NCBI GenBank assembly: GCA_012845835.1
Contig: JABAKD010000012.1
Coordinates: 9,413,973-9,477,972, forward strand
Direction of reading: 5' to 3'
DNA length: 64,000 bases
From: Undaria pinnatifida
Taxonomy: Eukaryota; Sar; Phaeophyceae; Laminariales; Alariaceae
The position numbers and the translations under genes are program-made. Every line of letters starts with the position of its first letter. Within the stretch, counting starts at the first letter, position 1. This document shows, piece after piece, positions 35,769 to 46,800 of the stretch. The notes under the pieces were generated by a model. That model was given only the letters and a program-made list of their open reading frames with translations, was not told the DNA's origin and did no database searches.

Positions 35769-36811
35769 AAAAGAGAAAATAAAAAAAAGAAAGCCAAAAA
35801 GAAAACGAAGCGAAACAAGCGACAGGTGTTATGAATAATGTGATTCAAGAAGATCGGAAAGGAAAGGAAAGGAAAGGCTGCATTTGCCAGAGGAACACCA
35901 TACGTGCTGAAGAGGAACGAATACCTGTTGCACGGGCAAAACAACACGAAGATTACTGCCGTTGCACGGACAAAACAACACGAAGAAAATAACTGCTGAT
36001 TTACGGACAAAAACAACACGAAGAGGAAGAGGATACCGGCATAAGACCGATGACAATGGAAAGCCGACAGTTTGGCCAAAAAGTTTGCAACTTTTTATGG
36101 GGGGTTATCTGCTGAAAATTCCGGGTACCGCCGCTATGGGGAAAAAATGGCTAAAGTGCTTTTTTTCTTGCTCTTGTTTTCGTCATGTAGTCCAACAGGT
36201 CAACTTGAAACTTCATTCGTATGATACGACGCACCAGGCCAGGTAGTCTACTACTATGTATTAATACGTAATACTGCTGTGCGAGTACGAGTGGAATGGC
36301 AGTGATGAGTACAACAGGTTTCCTCTTCGGACGAAGGGTGACTTTTGCACCCCTGTGCGTTCGCCCGCTTCCTTACGGTAGAGTTTGGAGCTATACTGCA
36401 ATGTTATGCTTTGGGTTTATCGGAAGTGGAGGTAGGGACGACCCAGAGAACATGTATGATGTTGATGATGTTGTAGCCTACCTGATATACTTGGTACCTG
36501 TGCATGGGAGCTTACCGCAGCTGCGACTTCCGAGTATAACTGGTGTGTACCAGGCGTATTATTCGGGTCGTTGTTGTTGCCTTTACATTGAACCGTTATT
36601 TTTACCCAACGACATCAGTACACCCAGAGTCGGTGCTGATTCATCCTAGAGAAATACGAATCCTGGTGGTCACAGACGACTGCTGCTGTGAAACAGCGTG
36701 AACCAAACACTCGCAATTCATCAAGGCAAAGCAAGTGAAGTGCTAGCGTACCGGGTACGAGAACACAACAAAACAAGCCAGGCCATGAAAAAAGAGAAAA
36801 AAGGAAAAAAG
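35769..36811. other. Spacer between the two GGGTC elements
   Basis: Contains a partial copy (about 36030-36225) of the repeat family found at 39040-39225 (ACCGATGACAATGGAAAGCCG; CTGAAAATTCCGGGTA). An open frame at 36296-36649 (117 codons) has no recognised motif and is probably not a gene. Confidence 0.5.
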
Positions 36812-38373
36812 CAGGGCTTTTCACGGGTCATGACCCGACCCGCGGGTCGGGTCAAGGGGGTTTCGAAATCTCGCGGGTCGGGTCGGGTCGGGTCATTACG
36901 TTTTAAAATCTCACGGGTCGGGTCGGGTCGGGTCAAGAGGTTTTCAAAGTCTCGCGTGTCGTGTCGGGTCGGGTCAAGAGGCTTCAAAATCTCGCGGGTC
37001 GGGTCCGGTCGGGTCAAGAGGTTTTCAAAATCTTGCGGGTCGGGTTGGGTCATGACCCTCGAGATACGGGTCACTTCGCGGGTCAAGCCATAATGACCCG
37101 CGAGTTGTTTTGGGCTGACCCGCGGGTCACACCCGCGGATCTGGCCCGCGGATCCGCCTATTTCAAACTTACAGCTGAAAGCCATTGATGCCGTGCAGGC
37201 GCCCCGCGGGTCGGGCAGTACCCCTAGCTACTCGTACCAAGCCACACAGCACTGTGACGCGAATCCCGTACCTGCTGAAGCCGTAACAACAGTAGTAATA
37301 TTGCGGTCATACCAGTACGAAATGTGACCAAACATAAAAAAGGCAACGCAGGGCAGTCGTCGTCGAAGCAGCAGCAGCAGCAGAGCAGCAGCAGACCCCG
37401 AATTCTCGCGGATCGCAGCCCCTGCTGACAGACCCACCGCCCCAGTTGTGAGCTTGCTGCCGGAGGCGGCTCAGCTAGGCTGCTTGCCGGGGCTGGAGAC
37501 TGCACAGATAGGAGATAGATACAGCAGCAGTAGCTAGCTCGAGAATTATCATACCAGTACGAAATGTGACCAAACTTAAAAAATCAAGAAAAGCAGTCGT
37601 CGTCGAAGCAGCAGCAGCAGCACAGCAGCAGCAGCAGCCTGGCAGCAGCAAGCACCAGCAGCAGACAACGCATCCTCGCGGATCGCAGCCCCTGCTGACA
37701 GAACCACCTCTCCAGTTGTGGGCTTGCTGCCGGAGGCGGCTCAGCGAGGCTGCTTGCCGGGGCCAGAGACTGCACTAATAACTTATAACTAGCTCGCTCG
37801 TCGGGTCGCTCGTCGGGTCGCTCGTCGGGTCGACCCGGTGGTCTAGCGGTACGGGCATGCCCATGCATTTGGGTTGCGATTTCTTTCTCATTTTTCGCGC
37901 GCACACCACATGACATAATCATGAGCTGCAAACAATGCCGGTAAAACACCCAAAAAACACGACATACTGGGAAAAGTCCGAGGGACCAAGGACCAACCAA
38001 CCGACCGAGGTATACATGCTTTGACCCGTGACTTTTCGACTTTGACCCGTGAGAAATGTCACGGGTCAAGTCGACCTGACCCGCATGAACCCGCATCTGG
38101 CGGGTCACCTGAAATGTGGCGGGTCGGGTGGGGTCGGGTGAGGAGGATTTCGAAACCTCGCGGGTCGGGTCGGGTCGGGTCAGGAGGTTTTCAAAATCTC
38201 GCGGGTCGGGTCGGGTCGGGTCAGGAGGTTTTCAACATCTCGCGGGTCGGGTCGGGTCGGGTTGGGTCGAGTCAAGACGTCTCGAAATTCTCACGGGTGG
38301 GGTCGGGTCAGCTGACCCGACCCGACCCGACCCGACCCGACCCGACCCGACCCGCGAGATTTGACCCGACCCG
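36812..38373 (-). mobile_element. GGGTC-rich element, right copy in inverse orientation
   Basis: Starts CAGGGCTTTTCACGGGTC and is the reverse complement of the left copy through its CTG-bearing centre (37190-37790) and the stretch 37800-38080. Its outer end stops at GACCCGACCCGTG, 12 bp short of the expected terminus, and passes directly into another repeat (GTCAATTTGCCTC). So this copy is truncated. With the left copy it forms a ~4.3-kb inverted structure with arms of about 1.6-1.7 kb. Confidence 0.65.
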
Positions 38374-40035
38374 TGGTCAATTTGCCTCTTTTCCATCAAG
38401 CCTTGATCAACACTGCCCACCAAACACGATTGACCTTCGATCTCGAGATAGAGACAACCCATGGTCACTTCTGTTCGATCCGGACAAGGCCACATGAGTG
38501 TAGGTGACAGCACTGAAGAGTTCATCTCGATCCATGCCCTAGGGCGTGAGAGGTTGCTTGTGTTGTCCTGTGGTCTTCCGTCACTTCGTCTCAAAATTCC
38601 GTTTTTCGCCCGTTTGGGGACGATAGAGAGTTTTTGTCTGAATTTTTTACACTCCAGCCGCCAAATGTGTGGTTAACAGAAGCCTGATCCGCGCCCGCCA
38701 TAAATCACCGGCCATAGAGTGAGCGTTGTACACCAAGGGGGGGTCAGAGCCCCTAACGAGCTCGCCACGTTCAGAGTTCACGACGCTGTCGTTGATTTCG
38801 TCGAACGAAGTGTGTGGAGAACACGAAATTGCGCCGCGTCTACTCCAAGATCTGCTTGAGAATTTCTCAGGCCGATGTTGGCCAAGATCGCCGCGAGATA
38901 TCGTTTTTTTCCGGAATTCTGGAAAGTTTCAAAAAATAATTTTGCCAAATTGGGTCCATAGGCGACTGTTCAGGGCAAGTTTGGCTGGGATCTTCGAGAA
39001 TTTCAAACTTTTGTCCTTCCATTGTCACCGGTCTAAGGACCGATGACAATAGACCAGTGCCAATGGAAAGCCGATAGTTTGGCCAAATAGTTTCCAAACT
39101 TGTTGGTGCTATGTGCTGAAAGATTCCGGGTAACGTTGCTATGGTGATAAAATGGCTAAAATGTTCATTTATTCTGGCTCTTGTTTTGGTCATGCGGTCC
39201 AAAAGGTCATTTTGTCTATCTTTCATCAAGCCTTGATCAACACTGCCCACCAAACACGATTGACCTTCGATCTCGAGATAGAGACAACCCATGGTCACTC
39301 CTCTTCGTTCCGGACAAGGCCACATGAGTGTAGGTGACAGCGCTGAAGAGTTCATCTCTATCAATGCCCTAGGGCGTAAGAGGTTGCTTGTGTTGTCCTG
39401 TGGTCTTCCGTCACATCCTCTCGACATTCTGTTTTCCCCAGTTGGGAGACGATAGATAATTTTTGTATGAGTTTTTTACACACCAGCCGCCAAATGTGTT
39501 TTTAACAAAAGCCTGATCCGCGCCCGCCACAAATCACCGGCGGTAGAGTGAGCGCTGTACACCAAGCGGGGGTCGGAGCCCCTAACGAGCTCGCCACGTC
39601 CAGAGTTCACGACCCTGTCGTTGAGTTCGTCGAACGAAGTGTGTGGAGAATACGAAATTGCGCCGCGTCTACTCCAAGATCTGCTTGAGAATTTCGCATG
39701 CCGATGTTGGCCAAGATCGCCGCGAGATATCGTTTTTTTCCGGAATTCTGGCGAGTTAAAAAAAACAAAAAAAACAAATTGGGTCCATAGGCGACCGTTC
39801 AGGCAGAGTTTGGCTGGGATGTTCGGGAATTTCAAACTTTTGTCCTTCCATTGTCACCGGCCGAGGTTGGCCAAGATCGCCGCGAGCTATCGTTTTTTTC
39901 CGGAATTCTGGCGAGTTGAAAAAAACAATAACAACAGATTGGGTCCATAGGCGACCGTTCAGGCAGAGTTTGGCCGGGATCTTCGGGAATTTGAACTTTT
40001 GTCCTTCCATTGTCACCGGTCTAAGGCCGGTGGGA
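38374..40035. repeat. Direct duplication of a ~650-bp repeat plus a third partial copy
   Basis: 38374-39030 and 39208-39860 are close copies (CATCAAGCCTTGATCAACAC, CGATCTCGAGATAGAGACAA, GGCCAAGATCGCCGCGAGAT, TTGTCCTTCCATTGTCACCG). The last ~165 bp recur at 39861-40030. The intervening 39040-39207 also matches the spacer copy at 36030. No kept coding frame. Confidence 0.8.
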
Positions 40036-41717
40036 AGGGAAATAAGGAAGCAAACAAAGTTTATGAAAAAAAAAGGAAAAAAAAGGAAAGGACGACAGTG
40101 AAAAAAAAAGGGAAAAAAAGGAAAGGACGACAGTAAGTCATTACTGTCGCTTTCGCGCTCCCCCCGTTGAACTCAAAGAAAATAAATCATAAACGAGCAC
40201 TCGCTGTAGAGGGTTTAGGGCTATAACACACACTCAACTTAATTAGTCCAATTGGTACCTTGCCACACGATCTGCCACTTCGTTTCTGCATTCATCTACA
40301 GCTGTATCAATGCGGCTGCTCCCCCCCCCCCCAGCCCCCCTGGTTTCCCTTGGTTGCTGCATGCTGTATCACCTGCGCACCGTTTCTGACGACAGGGTAG
40401 TGGTGCCCACACCGGCATGTCATCATCGCCCCCGTACATAGCCAATACCAATAGGAAGCTAAAAAATAATGCAAGCGAAAAGCGCAGCAACAAATCAGAT
40501 TACACCACCCAGCCGACGTCGGGACAGCACCCGAACTGGGCTCCGAATGCAACTTCTATTCATAGAGTGTTAGGAGTGTTGATTGCTGGTCTCTATCTAC
40601 TATCTACGCCCGGGGGCACAAAAAGGCGATCACATCACAGGTACATGAAAGTTTTGAGTGGAAAAACGACAAGTTTTTCGAATTTGGTAGTTAAGACTTT
40701 CAGCCTCGAATTGTAGACGGAAATGAGCACCTGGCCTATTTTGCACTGAAAATAGTGCAGGACACACCCTGCCTTCCGTAAGAATTCCAGCCTGGCCAGA
40801 AGTAAGAGGTTCTTAACTGGTGTCGCATATCTGTTAGTCGACGCGTATACGGTTTTTGCGCAATTGGGAAATTGTCCGTTATTGGTAGTTTGCGCGAAAG
40901 AAACACAAGCTTCTGGCGTTCACCACATTTTTCAACGATGAAATATTTTTCCGGATCATGTCGGAAAATTTGAAAATACAACGGTAGGTGACCGGTGCAT
41001 TTTGAGGTGCGATATGCTGCTGTTGTGTCGTTGTGGGGTTGAGTGAGAGTACCGCAACACCGCGCGCTGCACCAGCAATTCCAGAGGCGCTGAACCCCGA
41101 CCGCCGCACACGAACGCAGAAGATTTCAGCAAACCCTGTCGCGGCCTGCGGTGTGTGTTGGGCAAACCGCACGCAGCAGCAGCAACAGCAGCGGCAGCAT
41201 GTGCATGCACAATAATAGTTAATGCACAAACAGCAGTGCTGGTATTCGCCTCGTATGATACCAGGTACATGATACGACACACTTTATTTTGTCATGCGGC
41301 CGTACCACACGGCATTGCGAGGCGCAACTGGAAAAAAAAAAAAAAAAAAACGCCCCCAGCAGTTGAAATATTTGCCGTCTACGGCCCGCCCAAAAAGATC
41401 GAAAGGCCAGCAGCAGGCAGCAGGCGTAATTTCGAAAGTCTGTGTAGCCCAAAAGGCGAATTTTTTATCGAGTAACGACCTCAGGGAAGAAATCGTAAGC
41501 ATGTTTACGAATATACAAGTATATCACGGCAGACTGGGTGTAGTCTGTAGCATGTCGCCCTCCGTCTCGTCGTCCCAAAGTACCAAGGGTTGCCGTTGGG
41601 ACCTTGGTGTTCTTGGTGATGGGACCACCTCATGTCTGTTAGTGGTCTGCGAAAAATTGCTCGACACATGATAACTGTGATAAATGTCTACTCGGTAATG
41701 GCCGCCCACGGCTGTTA
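40036..41717. other. No gene recognised
   Basis: Short purine-rich repeats (GGAAAGGACGACAGT) near 40075-40140, a C run at 40321-40332 and an A run at 41331-41350. Open frames are short and without motifs. Confidence 0.4.
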
Positions 41718-41787
41718 ATGCTGTCGTTCCGAGCGCCGCTGGCCGCTGGTGTACTGCGTCGGTTCGTCGCAGCCAAGAGCATGGTGT
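41718..41787 (+). CDS. Candidate first exon of the Ldh2 gene (targeting peptide)
   Basis: ATG at 41718 gives MLSFRAPLAAGVLRRFVAAK, rich in Arg, Ala and Leu with no acidic residue, typical of a mitochondrial targeting peptide. The Ldh2 exon at 43806 needs a donor leaving one base. GT dinucleotides at 41749 and 41788 satisfy that. The 2-kb intron this implies would hold two minisatellites. The link is inferred; no transcript evidence is available. Confidence 0.35.
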
Positions 41788-41984
41788 GTGTGGTGTGGCT
41801 GTGGCTCTCTATGCGTTTTTCGTGCTCCTTCCATCAGGTATCGTCGTGTGGCTCGCCGACCCCATGGTGGCCACAAAACGAGCGCCTTGTACGTACTGCT
41901 TATGGCATACGTACGTAGCAGCAGTACGTACGTAGAAAACGAAAACAGCAGTGTGTATTTTATAACTAATTTTCAAGGACGTCA

Positions 41985-42055
41985 GCCGTGAGTTTGACGA
42001 ATTTCAGGTCAATCCTCATCTTTGCAAGCTGCGTTGTTGGTACTCGTAATATAAT
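41985..42055 (+). repeat. Copy of the dispersed CKL motif
   Basis: GTGAGTTTGACGAATTTCAG then CTCATCTTTGCAAGCTGCG, reading CEFDEF...PHLCKL in one frame. See the finding on the dispersed motif. Confidence 0.55.
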
Positions 42056-42164
42056 ATATGAGTGATTGTTCAGGCTTTGAATAATGCATGTATGCATCTG
42101 GTATGGGCTATGACAGTAACAAAAAAAATCTCTGACGTACAAGGCAGTACCACTCTTGTCGGGT

Positions 42165-42412
42165 CTTGATACTCCAGGTACTGGCAGGTACTCAGTCATT
42201 TTCAGCTTCAATTACTCCAGATACTGGCAAGTGCTCAGTCATTTTCAGCTTCAAGTACTCATTTTCAGCTTCAAGTACTCATTTTCAGCTTCAAGTACTC
42301 ATTTTCAGCTTCAAGTACTCCACGTACTGTCAGGTACTCAGTCATTTTCAGCTTCAAGTACTCCAGATACTGGCAGGTACTCGGTCATTTTCAGCTTCAA
42401 GCACTCCAGGTT
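42165..42412 (+). repeat. Minisatellite with nested 20-21-bp and ~50-bp units
   Basis: Repeats of CATTTTCAGCTTCAAGTACT, three to four in direct succession (42240-42315), flanked by longer units that add CCAGATACTGGCAGGTACTC. Confidence 0.85.
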
Positions 42413-42584
42413 TTTTGTCTTTTTCGCCGCCCCCTCTGCTAGCTAGTCTGCGTATTCTGTATGCTGTCGAATGATACGAGTACGTACCGTAATCCTCTCT
42501 GGTTTTCGTCTTTGACTTGATCATTGTTTTCTTTTTGTATTAATAATTATGATCTACATAATGTTGTCGCCCGTTGTCCATGAC

Positions 42585-43470
42585 TTACGCCATATGGGAC
42601 GAGTCATGCTTAACCATGACGAAACCCATATAGATACCCGCCATGGAACTTACCCATGGGGTTGTCCGCGGGTAACCCCATGCCCTACTCCACGGCTTAC
42701 CATTGGTTGCCTCATGTGCACACCCGTGAAAAGTCTCATGAACCATCCCACGGTTTAGACCTTTTTTTTTTTTTGCTCACATCCTGTTCATTAGCTTCAC
42801 ACATTTTATTTCTCCTTCTCCCTCCCTAGACGTAACTCAGATCCGGGGTCACTAATCGTACGCAGATTCTCCTCCGTCCCCGCTGCAGGCACGCGCCTTC
42901 ATTTGTTTGTCGATTTTTGCGAAAAATCCTATGGGACGGGTCATTGGGTTAACCATGGGACGCTCCACGGGAGATGGGAACGTTCGTACGTTGGGATATG
43001 CCATGGCATGCAACATGGAACATGCTATGGGATACCCCATGGTAGCTTTCGTGGGATATCCTATATCCCATGGCGTACACAAGGGGATCCCATGGCGTAC
43101 ACAAGGAGATCCCATGGCGTACACAAGGGGATGTACCATTGGATACGCCATATGACGGAAGTATTCATAGGGTGCACACCACGGGGTGTGCCATAAGACA
43201 ATCCATGATACGGACCGTGGAAAAAACATGGAGGCCTGTGGAATACACCATGAGAGCATTCGTCATATGGTATATCCATGTCCAACGGGATACCCCAGCA
43301 TTGCCCCATGGATTTGTCCATGGGACGCACCATGGGATGTACAATGGGATATACCATGTGACAGGAGTGTCCATGGGACAGTCTGTGGGATACACCTTGG
43401 GACGTGCACTGGGATACACCGTGGCGCATATCATGGGTGCCATAGCGTTCCCCATGGCGCATCCATTGAA
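42585..43470. repeat. Degenerate CCATGG-rich array
   Basis: Dozens of imperfect GGGATACRCCATGG-like units, in two blocks (42585-42760 and 42930-43470) separated by ordinary sequence with a T run at 42760-42773. CATGG is close to self-complementary, so both strands look alike and several frames stay open (HGV..GIPWRTQGD). I do not take these frames as genes. Confidence 0.75.
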
Positions 43471-43805
43471 AGAAAACCGGCACATCAGCGACAACCGGCA
43501 CTATTCCGCACGCTGCCACTATAGGCTTTTCCCATACGTAGGTACCTAACGAGTTTACCAGCACTACGGAGAGACCCCTACTACACAGTGCACTTTGTAT
43601 GCGGTCCCCTCGTTTTTGTTGCAGGTGCATCATTTTCGTTTTTGAGCATCTCCCTTGCTTCAAAGAAAATCATATCATAAGGTCGGAAAAGCGTTCCGGG
43701 GTCTCGGGGTTTGTGTGTGTGTCTTGCGTGACATAGGGTATGTAAATCATAGCAAGTGACAAGGCCATTACCCTGCTCGCCCGTGCTCGGTTGCTCTCGC
43801 CCTAG

Positions 43806-46800
43806 TGACGAAGCTTGGATACAGCGAGGAGGAGACCAAGTGCCTGTGCGATGTCCTCTTGTACTCTCAGCTCAGGTAATAGTTTGTTTGTGTTCTGCTC
43901 TAAAACTTGGAGTTGTGTACCTTGTAGTTGATTTCCCTTAAAAACTCCTCTTGCAATTTTGCACAGGGGCGCAACTCCTATATTTCAGGCTTCGGGGAGA
44001 CGATATAGATGTTGCGACAGTCGTTGCCTTCCGCGGAGTGATGTAGCTTCGATTTGGTATTCTGTCGGCATGAGCGGGGGGGTATTGTTCCGGCTAATGG
44101 ACTAGCGATGTTCTGTTTGTACCCTCCTACCAGTACAGACGATTAGATGGCTGCTTCACCCTTGGTTTTAGGCGGCGTCGCATCTGTCACGACTACTGTA
44201 TAGTAGTACTACACAAGACACGTGCTATGACAGACGTAGCATAACTTGAAGAAGATAGTTGTAATCGACGGGACTCCTCAAGGAATGACTACACTACACT
44301 ACCTAAAAATAGCGGGAAAAACGTTTGTGTCTTATACTGTACAGATGCTTGTTACGTGCCTATTGATAGGCCATGAGATGCATCCATCGGGTTGGGCTTT
44401 CGTTTTTTCTCTTGAGACGGTTGTTGGTTGAGGTGTAGGAGCTCCTCACTTGACGTGCCTCAGAAAAAAAAAAAAAAATGGAACTCTACGATAGCAAGCT
44501 GGTTAAAGCTGCTTACAGGAGCACCTCGCGTGTTTTCGACTTCTTTTTTCTCAGGGGGGGCAACCAGGGGCTGATCAAGATCATCACCCACGGCCTGGAC
44601 AAGGCGGCCGACTGTGTGCCCCCGACGACGGTGCACGAGAGCAAGCTGTCCGCTCGCCTGGACGGGGGCAAGACCGTCGGCATGGTCGTCGTCTCCAAGG
44701 CGGCGGAAATGGCCATCGCCAAGGTATGCATCTAGACACGTGCTGCGATAGAGTTATCATAGCACTTTTTTAACCCAACACATTGCTAAACTGAGGAAAC
44801 GAGCTATCCGAGGTCGTTGAGATAGCATGTAGACTACTCGTTTTTACCCAAGACAATTGTTTTTTCCTGTAAATTAATCGGTTGAGTTGTAGAGTATATG
44901 TGCTGCTTTGCCCCCAAAACAAACAAAAAGCGCTACGACCTTAAACGTCGAATATTATTGAAGCCGGGGTTTTGTCATGAACAGCCCCACACATATTCCC
45001 TGTGGGACATTCAGCGTTCTGTGCTCTTTCACTGGCACTGTGCTCCCCACTGAAGCCCCCCAATGACAACGCACGCCAGAGGTAACTCATTGATCTCATG
45101 ATAGAGTCTAAGGTGTTTTTTGTTTGGGGTGTGTCTTGCTAGGATTGGAGAAATCAGGTGCAACCCAGCCACGTAGTGAATCCTGTGCACCGCCGCTACC
45201 CTGGACCGCCAGATTAGGCTATTTTCACGGCCACTGTCGAGGTGGTAAAAGGTTGATGAAATCGTCCAAGACCCGCCTTGTGCTCGTGTCTACAAACAGA
45301 GCAGGTACTAAGTAGGGGATATGGACTAGAGCATGTGAAAGACGCCGCAATCGGCTTGAAATGTGTGCCTTTAAAGCAAGGAAACGCGCGCGAAAAATAC
45401 TGTGTAGTATAGTAGCGCGAGAGCACAACATATATAGTATAGTGCGTACGGGTACTGCCCATCGCTACAGCAGTAAAAAAACGCTTGGTCACAGTATGAG
45501 AAAGAGATAACCCAACCACCTGGAACTACATTTTCAAAGCTCAGCGACACTGTCGCGGTGCTTGCAGGTAACCAAAACTGCTGCCGGTTTGCCACACTCT
45601 AGTGAAAGCACCAAAGAACCCATCGAAGGGTTAGTGCACTTTTTTTTATTGATGTGAGGCTCAAGTCATGGCAGAATTGCGGAATATCGCGCAAAAATAT
45701 GACGGTGGTAGAAGTGGTTCCAGTCTGAATTTCGGCACAGTTTGGCCCCCTAATATTTTTTAGGGGAGGTAAAGCAACACAGCTGTCAGGCGAAATCAAC
45801 TCCTCCAATGAGGAGCCCCTGAAATAAATGCGAACCCCTGCCGAAGCATGCGTCTCAGTCTAAGGGCAAACCCCATCCATGGGTGATAAATGTCGTTACC
45901 ATGGATTACGTCAAGAGCCAGTGCATTCTTTTCTTTTCCCACCAATCATAACACCCCTTTAATTATAGCTAGGGATTAGAACCGGCCGATCCGCCGCAAT
46001 GACGGAGCAGCAAAGTTTTTTACGTAAGAGAACGTCCATACGAACTACAAAGCGGTACAGGATGTCGAGAGAGGAATGAAGGGGGACATCAACGCCAGGG
46101 GACCCATGTGACATTGCGTGTCTTAGACAGTTATAGGTAAGTTTTTGGCAGATTCAGACGAATACAGGTCGGTATAATACAAGTCCCTTTATTTATAGTG
46201 TTGAATAAGAAAACTGCGGGCACGAGAGCTGAGGGTGATCGTCAAGGTACCACTACGAAAAAGATTCCATGAGAGTCACCAGCATGGTATCTGCGCACTG
46301 TATCCCCAAGCACAATAGTGCATTGCATGTGGTTGGCCGGGGTCACCTTCCTAGTGTTACATCTTTTGTTTCGGTGTTTTTCGTCTTGCGTCTTTTCGGT
46401 CACCTTCGACGAATTTTCATAGTTTCGTCTTTTTCTCCCTATTTTTCTGCCCGATGTTGGTTACTGACGCCTTTTTCCTCGGTCGGGTCATCTATCTATC
46501 TGTGTTTCGTTCTTAGGTTTCGTTAGTTGTCTTTTGTTTTTGTTGGTACCCAGTCTCATTTGATCGACGACTATCCCCCTCCGCGCAGGCAAAGGAGCAT
46601 GGTTTCGGCATGGTGGGCACCTCCAACACCTCCACCAGCACAGGGTCCATCGGGTACTACGCCAGGACCATCGCAGACGCCGGCCTCATCGCCTTCTGCT
46701 TCGCCCAATCCCCCGAGGTACTACCGTATAGCTCGCAACATAGGGGTACGTAGCACTCTTGGGCAGCTTCGTTCTGAATCACGTGGCTCCCCACTTAGGC

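Noticed and set aside
36296-36649. 117-codon ORF between the GGGTC elements
   Set aside because: No motif, low similarity in composition to exons here, and located in repeat-derived spacer.
42903-43196. HG-rich ORFs in the CCATGG array
   Set aside because: Similar frames appear on both strands as expected from near-palindromic repeats.
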